From Mycobacterium marinum (GTDB taxonomy: Bacteria > Actinomycetota > Actinomycetes > Mycobacteriales > Mycobacteriaceae), in contig NZ_CP024190.1 of assembly GCF_003391395.1 (NCBI RefSeq), forward strand, positions 620,001-684,000: a stretch of DNA of 64,000 bases, read 5' to 3'. This document shows, piece after piece, positions 53,401-61,350 of the stretch. Below the pieces are notes generated by a model. That model saw nothing but the letters and a program-made list of their open reading frames with translations. It did not search any database and was not told the DNA's origin. A program made the translations under genes and the position numbers. Positions within the stretch are counted from its first letter, which is position 1, and each line of letters starts with the position of its first letter.

Positions 53401-53602
53401 CGCGACGCCGACGCCGGCGCACACTCCGCCGGTTGAGCACGCGCCGGTGGTGACGCCGCAACCGCACGTGCCGGCCGAACAGCCGGCGCATCACGAGCCG
53501 CCGAGCCCCTCGGTGTTCGGTCACGAGCCTCCGGTGACCCACACACCGCCGGTGCATGTCGATCCGCCGTCACACGGTCCGGTTGACCCGCACGGGTTCT
53601 GA
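50459..53602 (+). CDS. iniB: Isoniazid-inducible protein IniB, repeat-expanded
   Basis: 1047 aa, more than twice M. tuberculosis IniB (479 aa). N-terminal MTSLVDYILSLFRSEDAARSFVA is nearly identical to Rv0341. The middle is Gly/Ala-rich: GGQAGLGLGGGF and VGGQAGGAVGG blocks, then GIASQAGLAGQAG repeats at about residues 550-660. The conserved GNVSGLTGIGGNASLG and LIASEGAALNGAA segments follow, and a Pro/His-rich C-terminus (HEPPVTHTPPVHVDPP) ends it. The extra length comes mostly from repeats, including three 180-bp copies. IniB is thought to be a wall-associated protein of unknown job. ATG 50459 has AAGGG nine bases upstream; ATG 50453 is too close. Confidence 0.93.
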   Translation: MTSLVDYILSLFRSEDAARSFVASPGQAMTNAGLVNVSPVEISSAAANALPFLNLGAGDPIGGLQQAVADQYGLAPASEVGAASSYVAQDAGAVVAQDAAAVVSDAGVVAADAGFAGADIGASVANVVAADIGAGLASGLTSGLGAGLWNQSGLGWQTGVGGVVPGLAYTQATGDFGGQVGLASQVGLGFGAGIQAGFGAQASAGLGLGFGAQTGLGAQTGLGIGAGFEGGFAGQAGAGLGLGIGAQTGLGVGLGGQTAVGGGLGLGLGGGLGGQAGLGLGGGFGGAGEFGLGGGFVSQAGFDAQLGAQAGATVGAGIGGNVGLDVGGALGGQAGLGLGGGFVSQAGFDGQLGGQAGVGVGAGVGGQAGGAVGGSAGGAIGGGFGGGAGVGGQAGLGLGGGFVSQAGFEGQLGGQAGVGVGAGVGGQAGGAVGGSAGGAIGGGFGGGAGVGGQAGLGLGGGFVSQAGFEGQLGGQAGVGVGAGVGGQAGGAVGGSAGGAIGGGFGGGAGVGGQAGGSAGGAIGGSAGGAVGAGAGFGSRVVGNGQVGAGGQVGGGIAGQAGGGIAGQAGGGIAGQAGLAGQAGIASQAGLAGQAGLAGQAGIASQAGLAGQAGLAGQAGIASQAGLAGQAGIASQAGIASQAGLAAGGSAGIASQAGLGIGGQAALGGQAGAAVGGGLAGVGNVSGLTGIGGNASLGATGQAGLIASEGAALNGAATPHVSGPLGGVGVGGQAGAAGGAGLGLGAGSRGSILSGDSTTLGGHPNPQPAALGAAGGTGIGAHSGAGGGMAAGLGGSAAGGAGVGLGGSAAGGAGAEAAGGFGGGTHIGGQAGLGGSAAGGAGTELGGTAGSPGAGMGAGVGGGTHAGGQVGVGGGSTAGGQAGLGGGSTSGGSTGHGDILGQEGTTLGGNGGVTGGIPPVEHGPTIPTGQGPVIQGGGGAGAGAGGQVSPPSGNGPVIQSPGAGAGHGGANPPVINAPAPHVATPTPAHTPPVEHAPVVTPQPHVPAEQPAHHEPPSPSVFGHEPPVTHTPPVHVDPPSHGPVDPHGF
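51452..51999 (+). repeat. 180-bp tandem repeat (three copies) in iniB
   Basis: Copies at 51452-51631, 51632-51811 and 51812-51991, followed by 8 bases of a fourth. The copies differ at only two positions by eye: the base at the GAC/GAG codon near 51505 and its equivalents, and a C/T at 51781 versus 51961. The period is a multiple of three (60 residues), so copy number can change without a frameshift. Confidence 0.93.
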
Positions 53603-53614
53603 GCCGTAATCGCG

Positions 53615-53649
53615 AAACCGGCGGGGACCTTCGTGGTCCCCGCCGGTTT
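53615..53649 (+). terminator. Perfect 15-bp hairpin between iniB and iniA
   Basis: AAACCGGCGGGGACC (53615-53629), loop ttcgt, GGTCCCCGCCGGTTT (53635-53649). It begins 13 bp after the iniB stop and lies 53 bp before the iniA GTG. The outer T/A pairs give the 3' arm a short GGTTT end. It could end or attenuate transcripts, or protect the iniB mRNA 3' end. Confidence 0.7.
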
Positions 53650-53702
53650 ATGCGCATACCGTGATCTGAAATACACAGCGACCGAGAAAGTGGGGCAATG
53701 CG

Positions 53703-55556
53703 GTGACCCAACCCGATGACCCGCGTCGGGTCGGCGTGATTGTCGAACTCATCGACCACACCATCGCGATCGCAGAACTCAACGAGCGCAATGACCTGGT
53801 GGGGCGCTTGCGCCGTGCTCGCCAGCGGATCACCGATCCACAGATCCGCGTGGTGATCGCTGGGCAGCTCAAACAGGGCAAGAGCCAACTGCTCAACGCT
53901 CTGCTCAACCTGCCCGTGGCGCGAGTGGGAGATGACGAGGCCACCGTGGTGGTCACGGTGGTCAGCTACAGCCCGCAGCCATCGGCCCGGATCATCGTGG
54001 CCGCCGGGCCCAACGGCGAAACCACCTCGATCGACGTCCCAGTCGACGACATCAACACCGACTTGCGCCGGGCGCCGCAGGCGGGCGGCCGCGAAGTCCT
54101 GCGGGTCGAGATCGGCGCACCCAGCCCGCTGCTGCAAGGCGGGTTGGCTTTCATCGATACCCCTGGCGTCGGCGGCCACGGGCAGCCCCATCTGTCTGCG
54201 ACCCTGGGGCTGTTGCCAGACGCTGACGCCATGTTGATGGTCAGTGACGCCAGCCAAGAATTCACCGAACCGGAGATGTGGTTTCTGCGAAAGGCGCATC
54301 AGCTCTGTCCGGCCGGGGTGGTGGTTGCGACCAAGACCGACCTCTATCCGCACTGGCGCGAGATCGTCAACACCAATGCCGCGCACCTGCAGCGCGCTCG
54401 GGTGCCAATGCCGATCATTCCCGTCTCGTCGCTATTGCGCAGTCATGCGGTCACGCTCAACGACAAGGAACTCAACGAGGAATCCAACTTCCCGGCGATC
54501 GTCAAATTCCTCAGCGAAAAGGTGCTCTCCCGTGAAACCGACCGGGTGCGCGATGAGGTGCTGCGCGAAATGCGTTCGGCTGCCGAGCAATTAACGATCT
54601 CCGTGGACTCCGAGCTAGCGGTCATCAACGATCCCGCACTGCGCGACAGGTTGGCGGGCGACCTGGAGCGCCGCAAGCGCGAAGCCAACGATGCCTTGCA
54701 GCAGACCGCACTGTGGCAGCAGGTGCTCAACGACGGATTCACCGACCTGAGTACCGATGTGGATCATGATCTGCGGGCCCGGTTCCGTGCCGTTACCGAA
54801 GACGCTGAGCGCCAGATAGATTCCTGCGATCCGACCCTGCACTGGGCGGAGATCGGCACCGACGTGGAGAACGCGATCGCCACCGCCGTCGGCGACAACT
54901 TCGTCTGGGCATATCAGCGCGGCGAGGCATTGGCCGACGACGTTGCCAGGTCTTTCGCCGACGCCGGTCTGGACTCGGTGCTGTCCCCGGAACTGAGCAA
55001 GCGGGCCATGGGTGCCGAGTTCGGTCAGCTCAAGGCCCCCGCCCAACTGGAAGCCAAGCCGGCCGGCAAGGCCCAGAAAGTGGTGACCGGCTTGCGGGGT
55101 TCCTACGGCGGCGTCGTGATGATCGGCATGTTGTCCTCGGTGGCTGGGCTGGGTCTGTTCAATCCCGTGTCAGTGGGGGCCGGGTTGATACTCGGCCGGA
55201 TGGCCTACAAGGAAGACCGTGAAAATCGGCTGCTGCGCGCGCGTGCTGAGGCCAAGACCAACGTGCGGCGCTTCGTCGACGATGTCTCGTTCGTGGTTGG
55301 CAAGGAATCGCGCGACCGTCTCAAGATGATCCAGCGGACCCTGCGTGACCACTACCGCGAAATCGCGAACGAGATCACTCGGTCGTTGAACGAATCGCTG
55401 CAGGCCACGGTCACCGCCTCGCACTTGGAAGAAGCCGAGCGCGACAACAGGGTTCGCGAACTCGAGCGACAGCGCAACATCCTCGGCCAGGTCACCGACA
55501 ACCTGCTGAAATTGGGCCCTGGCGTGAGCCCCCGGGCGAACCTAGGACGAGCGTGA
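53703..55556 (+). CDS. iniA: Dynamin-like GTPase IniA
   Basis: 617 aa. Bacterial dynamin-like protein acting at the inner membrane and implicated in tolerance to isoniazid and ethambutol. P-loop GQLKQGKSQ near residue 60, switch FIDTPGVGG, and VATKTDLY as the G4 motif. A hydrophobic paddle-like stretch GVVMIGMLSSVAGLGLFN lies near 465-485, and the C-terminus is a charged helix. Corresponds to Rv0342. GTG start; ends in a GTGA overlap with iniC, so translation is coupled. Confidence 0.95.
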   Translation: MTQPDDPRRVGVIVELIDHTIAIAELNERNDLVGRLRRARQRITDPQIRVVIAGQLKQGKSQLLNALLNLPVARVGDDEATVVVTVVSYSPQPSARIIVAAGPNGETTSIDVPVDDINTDLRRAPQAGGREVLRVEIGAPSPLLQGGLAFIDTPGVGGHGQPHLSATLGLLPDADAMLMVSDASQEFTEPEMWFLRKAHQLCPAGVVVATKTDLYPHWREIVNTNAAHLQRARVPMPIIPVSSLLRSHAVTLNDKELNEESNFPAIVKFLSEKVLSRETDRVRDEVLREMRSAAEQLTISVDSELAVINDPALRDRLAGDLERRKREANDALQQTALWQQVLNDGFTDLSTDVDHDLRARFRAVTEDAERQIDSCDPTLHWAEIGTDVENAIATAVGDNFVWAYQRGEALADDVARSFADAGLDSVLSPELSKRAMGAEFGQLKAPAQLEAKPAGKAQKVVTGLRGSYGGVVMIGMLSSVAGLGLFNPVSVGAGLILGRMAYKEDRENRLLRARAEAKTNVRRFVDDVSFVVGKESRDRLKMIQRTLRDHYREIANEITRSLNESLQATVTASHLEEAERDNRVRELERQRNILGQVTDNLLKLGPGVSPRANLGRA

Positions 55557-57034
55557 GCACCAGCGATCGGGTCCGCGCAATTCTGGGCGGAACCATTCAG
55601 GCCTACCGTGGTGAGCCGGCCTACCGCCAGCGCGCGGACGTCTTCTATGAACTCGACCGCATTGGTGCCCGGCTGAGCGAACCGATCCGCATCGCCCTGG
55701 CCGGCACCCTCAAGGCGGGCAAATCCACGCTCGTCAACGCGTTGGTCGGCGACGATATCGCGCCGACCGACGCCACCGAGGCCACCCGTATCGTCACCGG
55801 GTTCCGGCACGGCCCGACTCCCAGGGTGACGGCCAACCACCGTGGCGGGCGCCGCGTCAACGTGCCCATCACCCACCGGGATGGCCTCAGCTTCGATCTG
55901 CGCCGGCTTAACCCGGCCGAGATCGCGGATTTGGACGTCGAATGGCCAGCAGAAGAACTCGTCAACACCACGATCATCGACACTCCCGGAACATCGTCGT
56001 TGAACCGGGATACCTCCGAACGCACGTTGCGGCTATTGGTGCCCGCGGACGGGGTGCCCAGGGTGGATGCCGTGGTCTTCCTGCTGCGAACCCTCAACGC
56101 CGCGGATATCGCGCTGCTCAAACAGATTGGCGGCTTGGTGGGGGACTCGGCGGGAGCGCTGGGCATCATCGGGGTCGCGTCGCGGGCCGATGAGATCGGT
56201 GCGGGCCGGATCGATGCCATGTCCTCGGCCCAAGACGTGGCGAAGCGATTCACCGCCGAGCTGAGTCGGACGGGCATCTGTCAGGCCGTGGTGCCGGTAT
56301 CCGGACTGCTCGCGCTCACCGCACGCACGCTGCGCCAGAGTGAATTCGCCGCGCTGAAGAAGCTGGCCGGCGCCGACAGCACCGAACTCAACAAGGCACT
56401 GCTCAGCGTGGATCGCTTTGTCCGGCCGGATAGTCCGTTGCCGGTGGACGCGGGCACCCGCGCGCAGCTGCTGGAGCGGTTTGGCATGTTCGGAATCCGT
56501 ATCTCGATCGCCGGCCTGGCGGCGGGGATCGCGGATTCGACTGGGCTGGCCGCCGAACTGCTCGAACGCAGTGGGCTGGTGGCCCTGCGGGAGGTGATCG
56601 ATCAGCAGTTCGCGCAGCGCTCAGACATGCTCAAGGCACATACGGCGCTGGTCTCGCTGCGCCGGTTCGTGCAGGCGCACCCGGTCATGGCGACGCCGTA
56701 CGTGATCGCCGATATCGATCCACTGCTGGCCGACACACACGCCTTTGAGGAACTGCGTGTTCTGAGCCTGTTGCCTTCGCAGGCAACGACATTGAATGAC
56801 GAAGAACTCGTCTCGCTGCGGCGCATCATTGGCGGCTCAGGCACCAGTCCCGCCGCCCGGTTGGGGTTGGATCCGCAGCACCGGCACGACGGTCCACGGG
56901 CCGCTTTCGCCGCGGCGCAGCGCTGGCGCCGACGTGCGGATCATCCGCTCAACGACCCTTTCACCACCAGAGCCTGCCGCGCCGCGGTGCGCAGCGCCGA
57001 GGCGATGGTGGCGGAGTTCGCCGCACGCCGCTGA
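55553..57034 (+). CDS. iniC: Dynamin-like GTPase IniC
   Basis: 493 aa, the same length as Rv0343. P-loop GTLKAGKSTLVNALVG near residue 50, switch IIDTPGTSS, and G4-like GVASRADE. It lacks a clear hydrophobic paddle and probably pairs with IniA. The GTG start sits in the 4-base overlap with iniA. Only 4 bp separate its stop from the stop of the convergent ASKHA-like gene, so the two transcripts must overlap. Confidence 0.95.
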   Translation: MSTSDRVRAILGGTIQAYRGEPAYRQRADVFYELDRIGARLSEPIRIALAGTLKAGKSTLVNALVGDDIAPTDATEATRIVTGFRHGPTPRVTANHRGGRRVNVPITHRDGLSFDLRRLNPAEIADLDVEWPAEELVNTTIIDTPGTSSLNRDTSERTLRLLVPADGVPRVDAVVFLLRTLNAADIALLKQIGGLVGDSAGALGIIGVASRADEIGAGRIDAMSSAQDVAKRFTAELSRTGICQAVVPVSGLLALTARTLRQSEFAALKKLAGADSTELNKALLSVDRFVRPDSPLPVDAGTRAQLLERFGMFGIRISIAGLAAGIADSTGLAAELLERSGLVALREVIDQQFAQRSDMLKAHTALVSLRRFVQAHPVMATPYVIADIDPLLADTHAFEELRVLSLLPSQATTLNDEELVSLRRIIGGSGTSPAARLGLDPQHRHDGPRAAFAAAQRWRRRADHPLNDPFTTRACRAAVRSAEAMVAEFAARR

Positions 57035-57038
57035 CCGG

Positions 57039-58871
57039 CTAGGCCCCTGGCGCCTCGGTGGTCGGCGTGATGGGCGCGGCCGTCGTCGTCGACGGTTGTT
57101 GGGTGGTGGTCGGCGGGGCGGTGGTCGTTGCCTGCGTGGTCGTGGTTCGGGTGGTGGTCGGTTGGGTGGTCGTGGTGGTGGTCGGGGGAGTGGTCGTGGT
57201 CGTCGTCGTGGTGGTCGGCGTGGTCGTGGTCGTGGTCGTAGTGGTGGGCTGGGTGGTCGTGGTGGTCGCCGACGGCGACGTGGTGGTCGTGGAGGGCGGC
57301 GTCGGGGTTATCACGGTCACGGTGGGGCTGCTGTTGGGCCCCAAGATCGTCGTCGTGATGGGTTCCGGTGGGGGCGCCGGAACCGTGGTGTTGACCGGCT
57401 TGTTGTTGGACGTGCCCAGCGTCAGCCCCAACACCACCGCGACCAAGATGGCTAGCCCGGCCGCGGCCAGGCTGAACACCACCGCCGCGCGTTTGTACCA
57501 CGGCAAGGGGGCGGCCTCGGCGTAGCGGTCCTGATCGGGGTAGTCGTAGCGGGGCGCGTAGTCGGTGGCTGGCTCCCGGCCGTATTCGCCGGTGGCGTCG
57601 GGGCCGGTGTAGGGCACCGGTTCGTTGCCGGTGTCCGCGTCCTGGGACCAGGCGAGGGCTCGGTATGTCGCCGATTTGGCGTTGTCAGAGGCGGATTCGG
57701 AGGACGCCGCACTGCCGGCCTGGTTCGCCCACGCTGTGGGCGAGACCTCGGTCATGGCGCCGATCGTGCCGGCGGCGCCGACAATGTTGGTTGGCATGTC
57801 GACCGCGGGCCCGGCGCCGGTGGGAGCACCGGCCGACGATTGATCTTGGCCGAGCATCGCCGCGCCGATGGCCGCGCTGAATATCGGCTGTGCCGTGGTG
57901 AATACGGGTACCTGCAGGCGTTCCGACAGCCGGTTGCCGATCAGCGGGATGGCAGCGCCTCCGCCCACGGCCGCCACCGCGGCCAGGCTGGGCCGTGGCA
58001 CTCCGCTGCGCTGCAGCATGTCTTCGACCGAGCCGATGAATCGGTCCAGGGGTTGGGTGATGAGCTGTTCAAGCTCGTTGCGGGAAAACCTGATATCGGC
58101 ACCCGGCTGCCCCGCCGCGCCCGTTGCGATGGTGGCCACCGGCGCCGCCGACAGGTGTTCTTTGGCGAACCGGCACCCGCCGAGCAGAAGCGTGACCGAC
58201 CCCATGCTGGTCGCCGTACCGGAAACCTCGGCGCTGTCGATACCGGGGGTGACCGTCAGGAGATGACTCAAGATGAGTTGGTCGATCTCGTCGCCGGAGA
58301 ACTCCCGGTACCGGAAGGTCGGGCCGATCTGCTGAAGACTCGAACCAACTTGGGCCAGCGTTACGCTGGTGCCGCCGGCTCCGAAATCGCACAGCGCCAC
58401 CACGCCGCTGGCCGGGAATCCCGGTGTGGGCCGCAGCGCTGCCAGTGCGGCCGCCGCATCCGAGACCACCGCCGCAGCAACACCGTTGGGTGCCAAGGCC
58501 GGCTCGGTCAGCAACGCCCCGCGCAACGCGCCAAGTTGAGCCCCTGACCAATACGCGGGTGCGGCGATTGTGACCGGCGAACCATAGCCGACCGTGCGCG
58601 CCAACGCGCTCAGGGCTTGCACGGCCAGCGCCTCGCCGAGGTATTTGGTGCCGTCGGCCGCTATCAGCGGCGACTGGTCCCCAACTCGTTCGACGAATCC
58701 CCGTAGCACCAGGCCAGCGCCGGCGAGACCGGGGTTTTCCTCTGGCAGACCGACTTCGGCCGCTTGGTGCTGAAACAGATGCAACACCGAAGCACGTCGC
58801 AGCGGGGCGCCGCCTGCCCGGGTAGCGACCAGGTTGGCCACCCCGATCGACAGCCCGAGCGACTCGCTCAT
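57039..58871 (-). CDS. Rv0312-like ASKHA/Hsp70-fold membrane protein with threonine-rich tail
   Basis: 610 aa. The first 330 residues read as an Hsp70-like ATPase fold: GLSIGVANLVATRAG at the start, ALCDFGAGGTSVTL as phosphate-2, and AVGGGAAIPLIGNRLSERL as the adenosine motif. This resembles Rv0312 of M. tuberculosis. A transmembrane helix follows (AAVVFSLAAAGLAILVAVVLGLTLG, about 470-490), then an outer tail of Thr/Pro runs (TTTTTTPTTTT) to the C-terminus. The Thr tail is a likely O-mannosylation target. ATG giving MSESLGLS is used. Convergent with iniC. Confidence 0.85.
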   Translation of the reverse strand: MSESLGLSIGVANLVATRAGGAPLRRASVLHLFQHQAAEVGLPEENPGLAGAGLVLRGFVERVGDQSPLIAADGTKYLGEALAVQALSALARTVGYGSPVTIAAPAYWSGAQLGALRGALLTEPALAPNGVAAAVVSDAAAALAALRPTPGFPASGVVALCDFGAGGTSVTLAQVGSSLQQIGPTFRYREFSGDEIDQLILSHLLTVTPGIDSAEVSGTATSMGSVTLLLGGCRFAKEHLSAAPVATIATGAAGQPGADIRFSRNELEQLITQPLDRFIGSVEDMLQRSGVPRPSLAAVAAVGGGAAIPLIGNRLSERLQVPVFTTAQPIFSAAIGAAMLGQDQSSAGAPTGAGPAVDMPTNIVGAAGTIGAMTEVSPTAWANQAGSAASSESASDNAKSATYRALAWSQDADTGNEPVPYTGPDATGEYGREPATDYAPRYDYPDQDRYAEAAPLPWYKRAAVVFSLAAAGLAILVAVVLGLTLGTSNNKPVNTTVPAPPPEPITTTILGPNSSPTVTVITPTPPSTTTTSPSATTTTTQPTTTTTTTTTPTTTTTTTTTPPTTTTTTQPTTTRTTTTQATTTAPPTTTQQPSTTTAAPITPTTEAPGA

Positions 58872-58962
58872 ATCCCACACCCCTGTGTCCCTTGTCTTTG
58901 CCAGCGATCGCTGGCCGCTGGCCGTTCCCCACCATAGCCGCCGCCGATGCGGCGAAATCGGC

Positions 58963-59493
58963 TCACAGGCCCGGCGGCAAATTGATCACGGTGGGTATCG
59001 ACGGCGTGAGCTGCGAAGGAAAAGTTGGCATCGCTCCGGGGGACATCGGGTTTGTCGTGGTCGTCGTCGTGGTGGTCGGCGCCGTGGTGGTCGTCGTGGT
59101 GGTGGTCGGCGTCGTGGTGGTGGTGGTCGTGGTGGTTGTCGTGGTGGTGGTGGTCGTGGTGGTTGTCGTCGTGGTGGTGGTTGTGGTGGTCGTCTTGGTC
59201 GGCGCCGTGGTGGTGGTGGTCGGCGTCGTGGTGGTCATGGTGGCGGTCACCGTCTTGGTCACCGACGCGGGGGTGGGGCGACCATGGGCAAGCTGGATGA
59301 TGCCGAAAATGATCAGCCCGATCAGGACCGCGATCAACACGCCCCAACCCGCCAACGCCAGGGGCTTGCGCCACCCCGGGGTGGGTTCGGGCGGTGGCTG
59401 TTGGCCGTAGCCGCCACCTTGGTCGCCGTAGCCGTAGTTGCCGTACGCGGTTGGATCACCGGCGCCGTAGTCCGGCGGATCGTGCCTTGCCAC
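58963..59493 (-). CDS. Single-pass membrane protein with polythreonine tail
   Basis: 176 aa. A Gly/Tyr/Pro-rich head (GYGDQGGGYGQQPPP) is followed by one transmembrane helix (GWGVLIAVLIGLIIFGIIQL, about 49-68). Then come about 65 residues made almost only of Thr and Pro, and a short conserved end, SIPTVINLPPGL. A paralogue follows downstream of its 5' end with the same end motif. The DNA of the Thr run is a GTG/GTC-type repeat, prone to length change. Function unknown. Confidence 0.8.
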   Translation of the reverse strand: MARHDPPDYGAGDPTAYGNYGYGDQGGGYGQQPPPEPTPGWRKPLALAGWGVLIAVLIGLIIFGIIQLAHGRPTPASVTKTVTATMTTTTPTTTTTAPTKTTTTTTTTTTTTTTTTTTTTTTTTTTTTPTTTTTTTTAPTTTTTTTTNPMSPGAMPTFPSQLTPSIPTVINLPPGL

Positions 59494-59600
59494 GGCCGCT
59501 GATGGTAGCCGCTGCGGTCAGCCCGACCCCGCAGCAACGCGGTTCGTTACCGGACGGTAGCCCAATTGCGTCTCTAGCCGGTCGGCCTGGGCATTGACGG

Positions 59601-60182
59601 CTAGGGCAGGTGGGGCGGCAGGGTGATCGTCGTCGGCACTCCCGGGATGGTGATCACAGACGGCAGCGGCGGCAGATGCGGGAAGCGATGCGTCGGGGGA
59701 TGCGTGGGTTGTTGGGGTGGCGGCTGGACCCGGGGGGTAGTGGCCGGCGCGACCGTTGTCGTCGTGGTGGTCGGCGGGGTTGTGGTGGTCGTCTCGGCGG
59801 TGGTGGTCGACGTGGTGGTGGAAGGCGTCGTCGTGCTCGGGTTGCCGGTGCCCTGCCGGTCGCTGATCAGCTCGATGATGCCGTAGACGATCAGCGCGAT
59901 CAGGATCATGACCAGCAGTGCCCAGCCGGTCAGCGTCACCGGATTGCGATACCACGGCTTGGGCTCGGCCTCCGGCTTCTCCTGGTCGTAGCCCTCAGCG
60001 GATGCGAACTGCTCGGACGGATTGGGTGAATCGGGGCCCGGCGGGGCCTGCGGGGGTGGCCCGGACTGCTTGCCCGCCGGCCGCGACGGTGGGGGACCGG
60101 CCGGCGGCCTTCCGCCCGCTGGGTAGCCGCCGTATTGGGTCGGTTGGCTGTGGAAGTCGTCAGGTGGGCCGTAGCGTGCCAC
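59601..60182 (-). CDS. Single-pass membrane protein with Thr/Pro tail (paralogue)
   Basis: 193 aa: Pro/Gln-rich cytoplasmic head (PPAGPPPSRPAGKQSGPP), helix GWALLVMILIALIVYGIIEL, Thr-rich stretch, Pro-rich stretch and the end PSVITIPGVPTTITLPPHLP. The start (MARYGPPDDF) and the helix match the neighbouring 176-aa protein (MARHDPPDYG), so the pair is a tandem duplication with diverged tails. ATG start. Function unknown. Confidence 0.8.
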   Translation of the reverse strand: MARYGPPDDFHSQPTQYGGYPAGGRPPAGPPPSRPAGKQSGPPPQAPPGPDSPNPSEQFASAEGYDQEKPEAEPKPWYRNPVTLTGWALLVMILIALIVYGIIELISDRQGTGNPSTTTPSTTTSTTTAETTTTTPPTTTTTTVAPATTPRVQPPPQQPTHPPTHRFPHLPPLPSVITIPGVPTTITLPPHLP

Positions 60183-60218
60183 GGAACCGATGGTACTGAC
60201 GCCGCGGCGCCAGTCAGG

Positions 60219-60782
60219 TCAGAACGTCTCTACCTTGTCGATGCTGACGAACATGCCGTGCCCGGTGCCGTTGTTCTGGAAGCGGGTGCCGTCGGTGGTG
60301 GCGGTGATGATCCAGCCCTGCGCGTCATAGGTCTTGTAGTCGATGGTGACGGTCGGGATCGCGCCGAGGTTGCCCAGCACCCACTGCACGTTGCCGGCCG
60401 AGGTGATGTGCACACCGTTGGCGTGCTCCCCGTCCTTGATAGGGGAATTGGTGAACGGCGCTTCGCAGCCCACGCTGTCGTGGTTGATCTGGCAGCGTGT
60501 CTGGCCGGATTTGGTCTCGATGAAGACATAACCGTTGTCGTCGGGCGGCAACGGGATGGCGCCGGCGGGCGAGGTCGGGCTGGCCGGAGACGTGGGCTGG
60601 CTGGGTGACGTGCTGGTCGGCGGCGACGTCGTTGGTCGGCGCGTCGGAAAAGACGGCTCGGTTGGCCCCGCTCCCGGAGTAGCGATCGGCTTGCCGTCGA
60701 TGGTGGCGTCGCACCCGGCGGCCAGCACAGCAGCAGCCGACAGGGCCAGCAGGCCCCACCGTGTTTTTTGCGGTAAACGCAC
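60219..60782 (-). CDS. lpqJ: Lipoprotein LpqJ
   Basis: 187 aa, Rv0344c-like. Signal peptide MRLPQKTRWGLLALSAAAVL with lipobox AAGC; the acylated Cys is about residue 24. A Pro/Ser/Thr linker (TSPPTSTSPSQPTSPASP) leads to a folded domain with two further cysteines (QTRCQINH, VGCEAPF) likely to form a disulfide. Function unknown. It keeps the iniC-lpqJ neighbourhood of M. tuberculosis although three genes are inserted between. Confidence 0.88.
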   Translation of the reverse strand: MRLPQKTRWGLLALSAAAVLAAGCDATIDGKPIATPGAGPTEPSFPTRRPTTSPPTSTSPSQPTSPASPTSPAGAIPLPPDDNGYVFIETKSGQTRCQINHDSVGCEAPFTNSPIKDGEHANGVHITSAGNVQWVLGNLGAIPTVTIDYKTYDAQGWIITATTDGTRFQNNGTGHGMFVSIDKVETF

Positions 60783-60873
60783 GCGTTACTCCCCGAGAAA
60801 TCCAGATATCAGAATTCAGATTACGCACGAGCGAACGCAAGTCACCGCAGTGACGCACCTTGGGACCAGCCCA

Positions 60874-61350
60874 TCATTGCGACATCAGCTCCGAGGCCCG
60901 TCGGGTAGCCGCGACAATACCCTGGTAGCCGGTGCAACGACAGAAATTCCCGGACAGGCCTTCACGTATCTGCTCGTCGGTGGGATCGGGATTGTCGCGC
61001 AACAGGGCGGTTATCGACACGACGAAACCAGGGGTGCAAAAGCCGCACTGAAGTCCATGGCACTCCCGCAAAGCCGACTGCACCGGCGAGAGCTCGCCGT
61101 CAGCTGACGCGATACCCTCCACCGTCGTCACCTCGGCTCCGTCCGCCTGCACCGCGAACAGCAGGCACGAGCGCACGGCTTCGCCACCCACCAACACCGT
61201 GCAGGCGCCGCACGCCCCGTGCTCGCAGCCCAGATGGGTACCGGTGAGTCCGCACTTCTCCCGCAGAAAGTCGGCCAATGTCATCCGCGGTTCGACCCTG
61301 GCGGCAACGCGACTGCCGTTGACTGACAACTGGACTGATCGTTCATGCAT
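60874..61350 (-). CDS. Molybdenum hydroxylase small subunit, two [2Fe-2S] clusters
   Basis: 158 aa. Plant-type cluster motif CEHGACGACTVLV and second-domain motifs CHGLQCGFCTPG and GNFCRCTGYQG match CoxS and the N-terminal part of xanthine dehydrogenase. Transfers electrons from the Mo site to FAD. It is the third gene in a leftward large-medium-small operon and overlaps the medium gene by 8 bp. Real substrate unknown. Confidence 0.92.
   Translation of the reverse strand: MHERSVQLSVNGSRVAARVEPRMTLADFLREKCGLTGTHLGCEHGACGACTVLVGGEAVRSCLLFAVQADGAEVTTVEGIASADGELSPVQSALRECHGLQCGFCTPGFVVSITALLRDNPDPTDEQIREGLSGNFCRCTGYQGIVAATRRASELMSQ

Noticed and set aside
50453..53602. Tandem repeats in iniB and PE_PGRS genes as CRISPR arrays
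   Set aside because: Repeats are in frame, code for protein, and have no unique equal-length spacers or cas genes.
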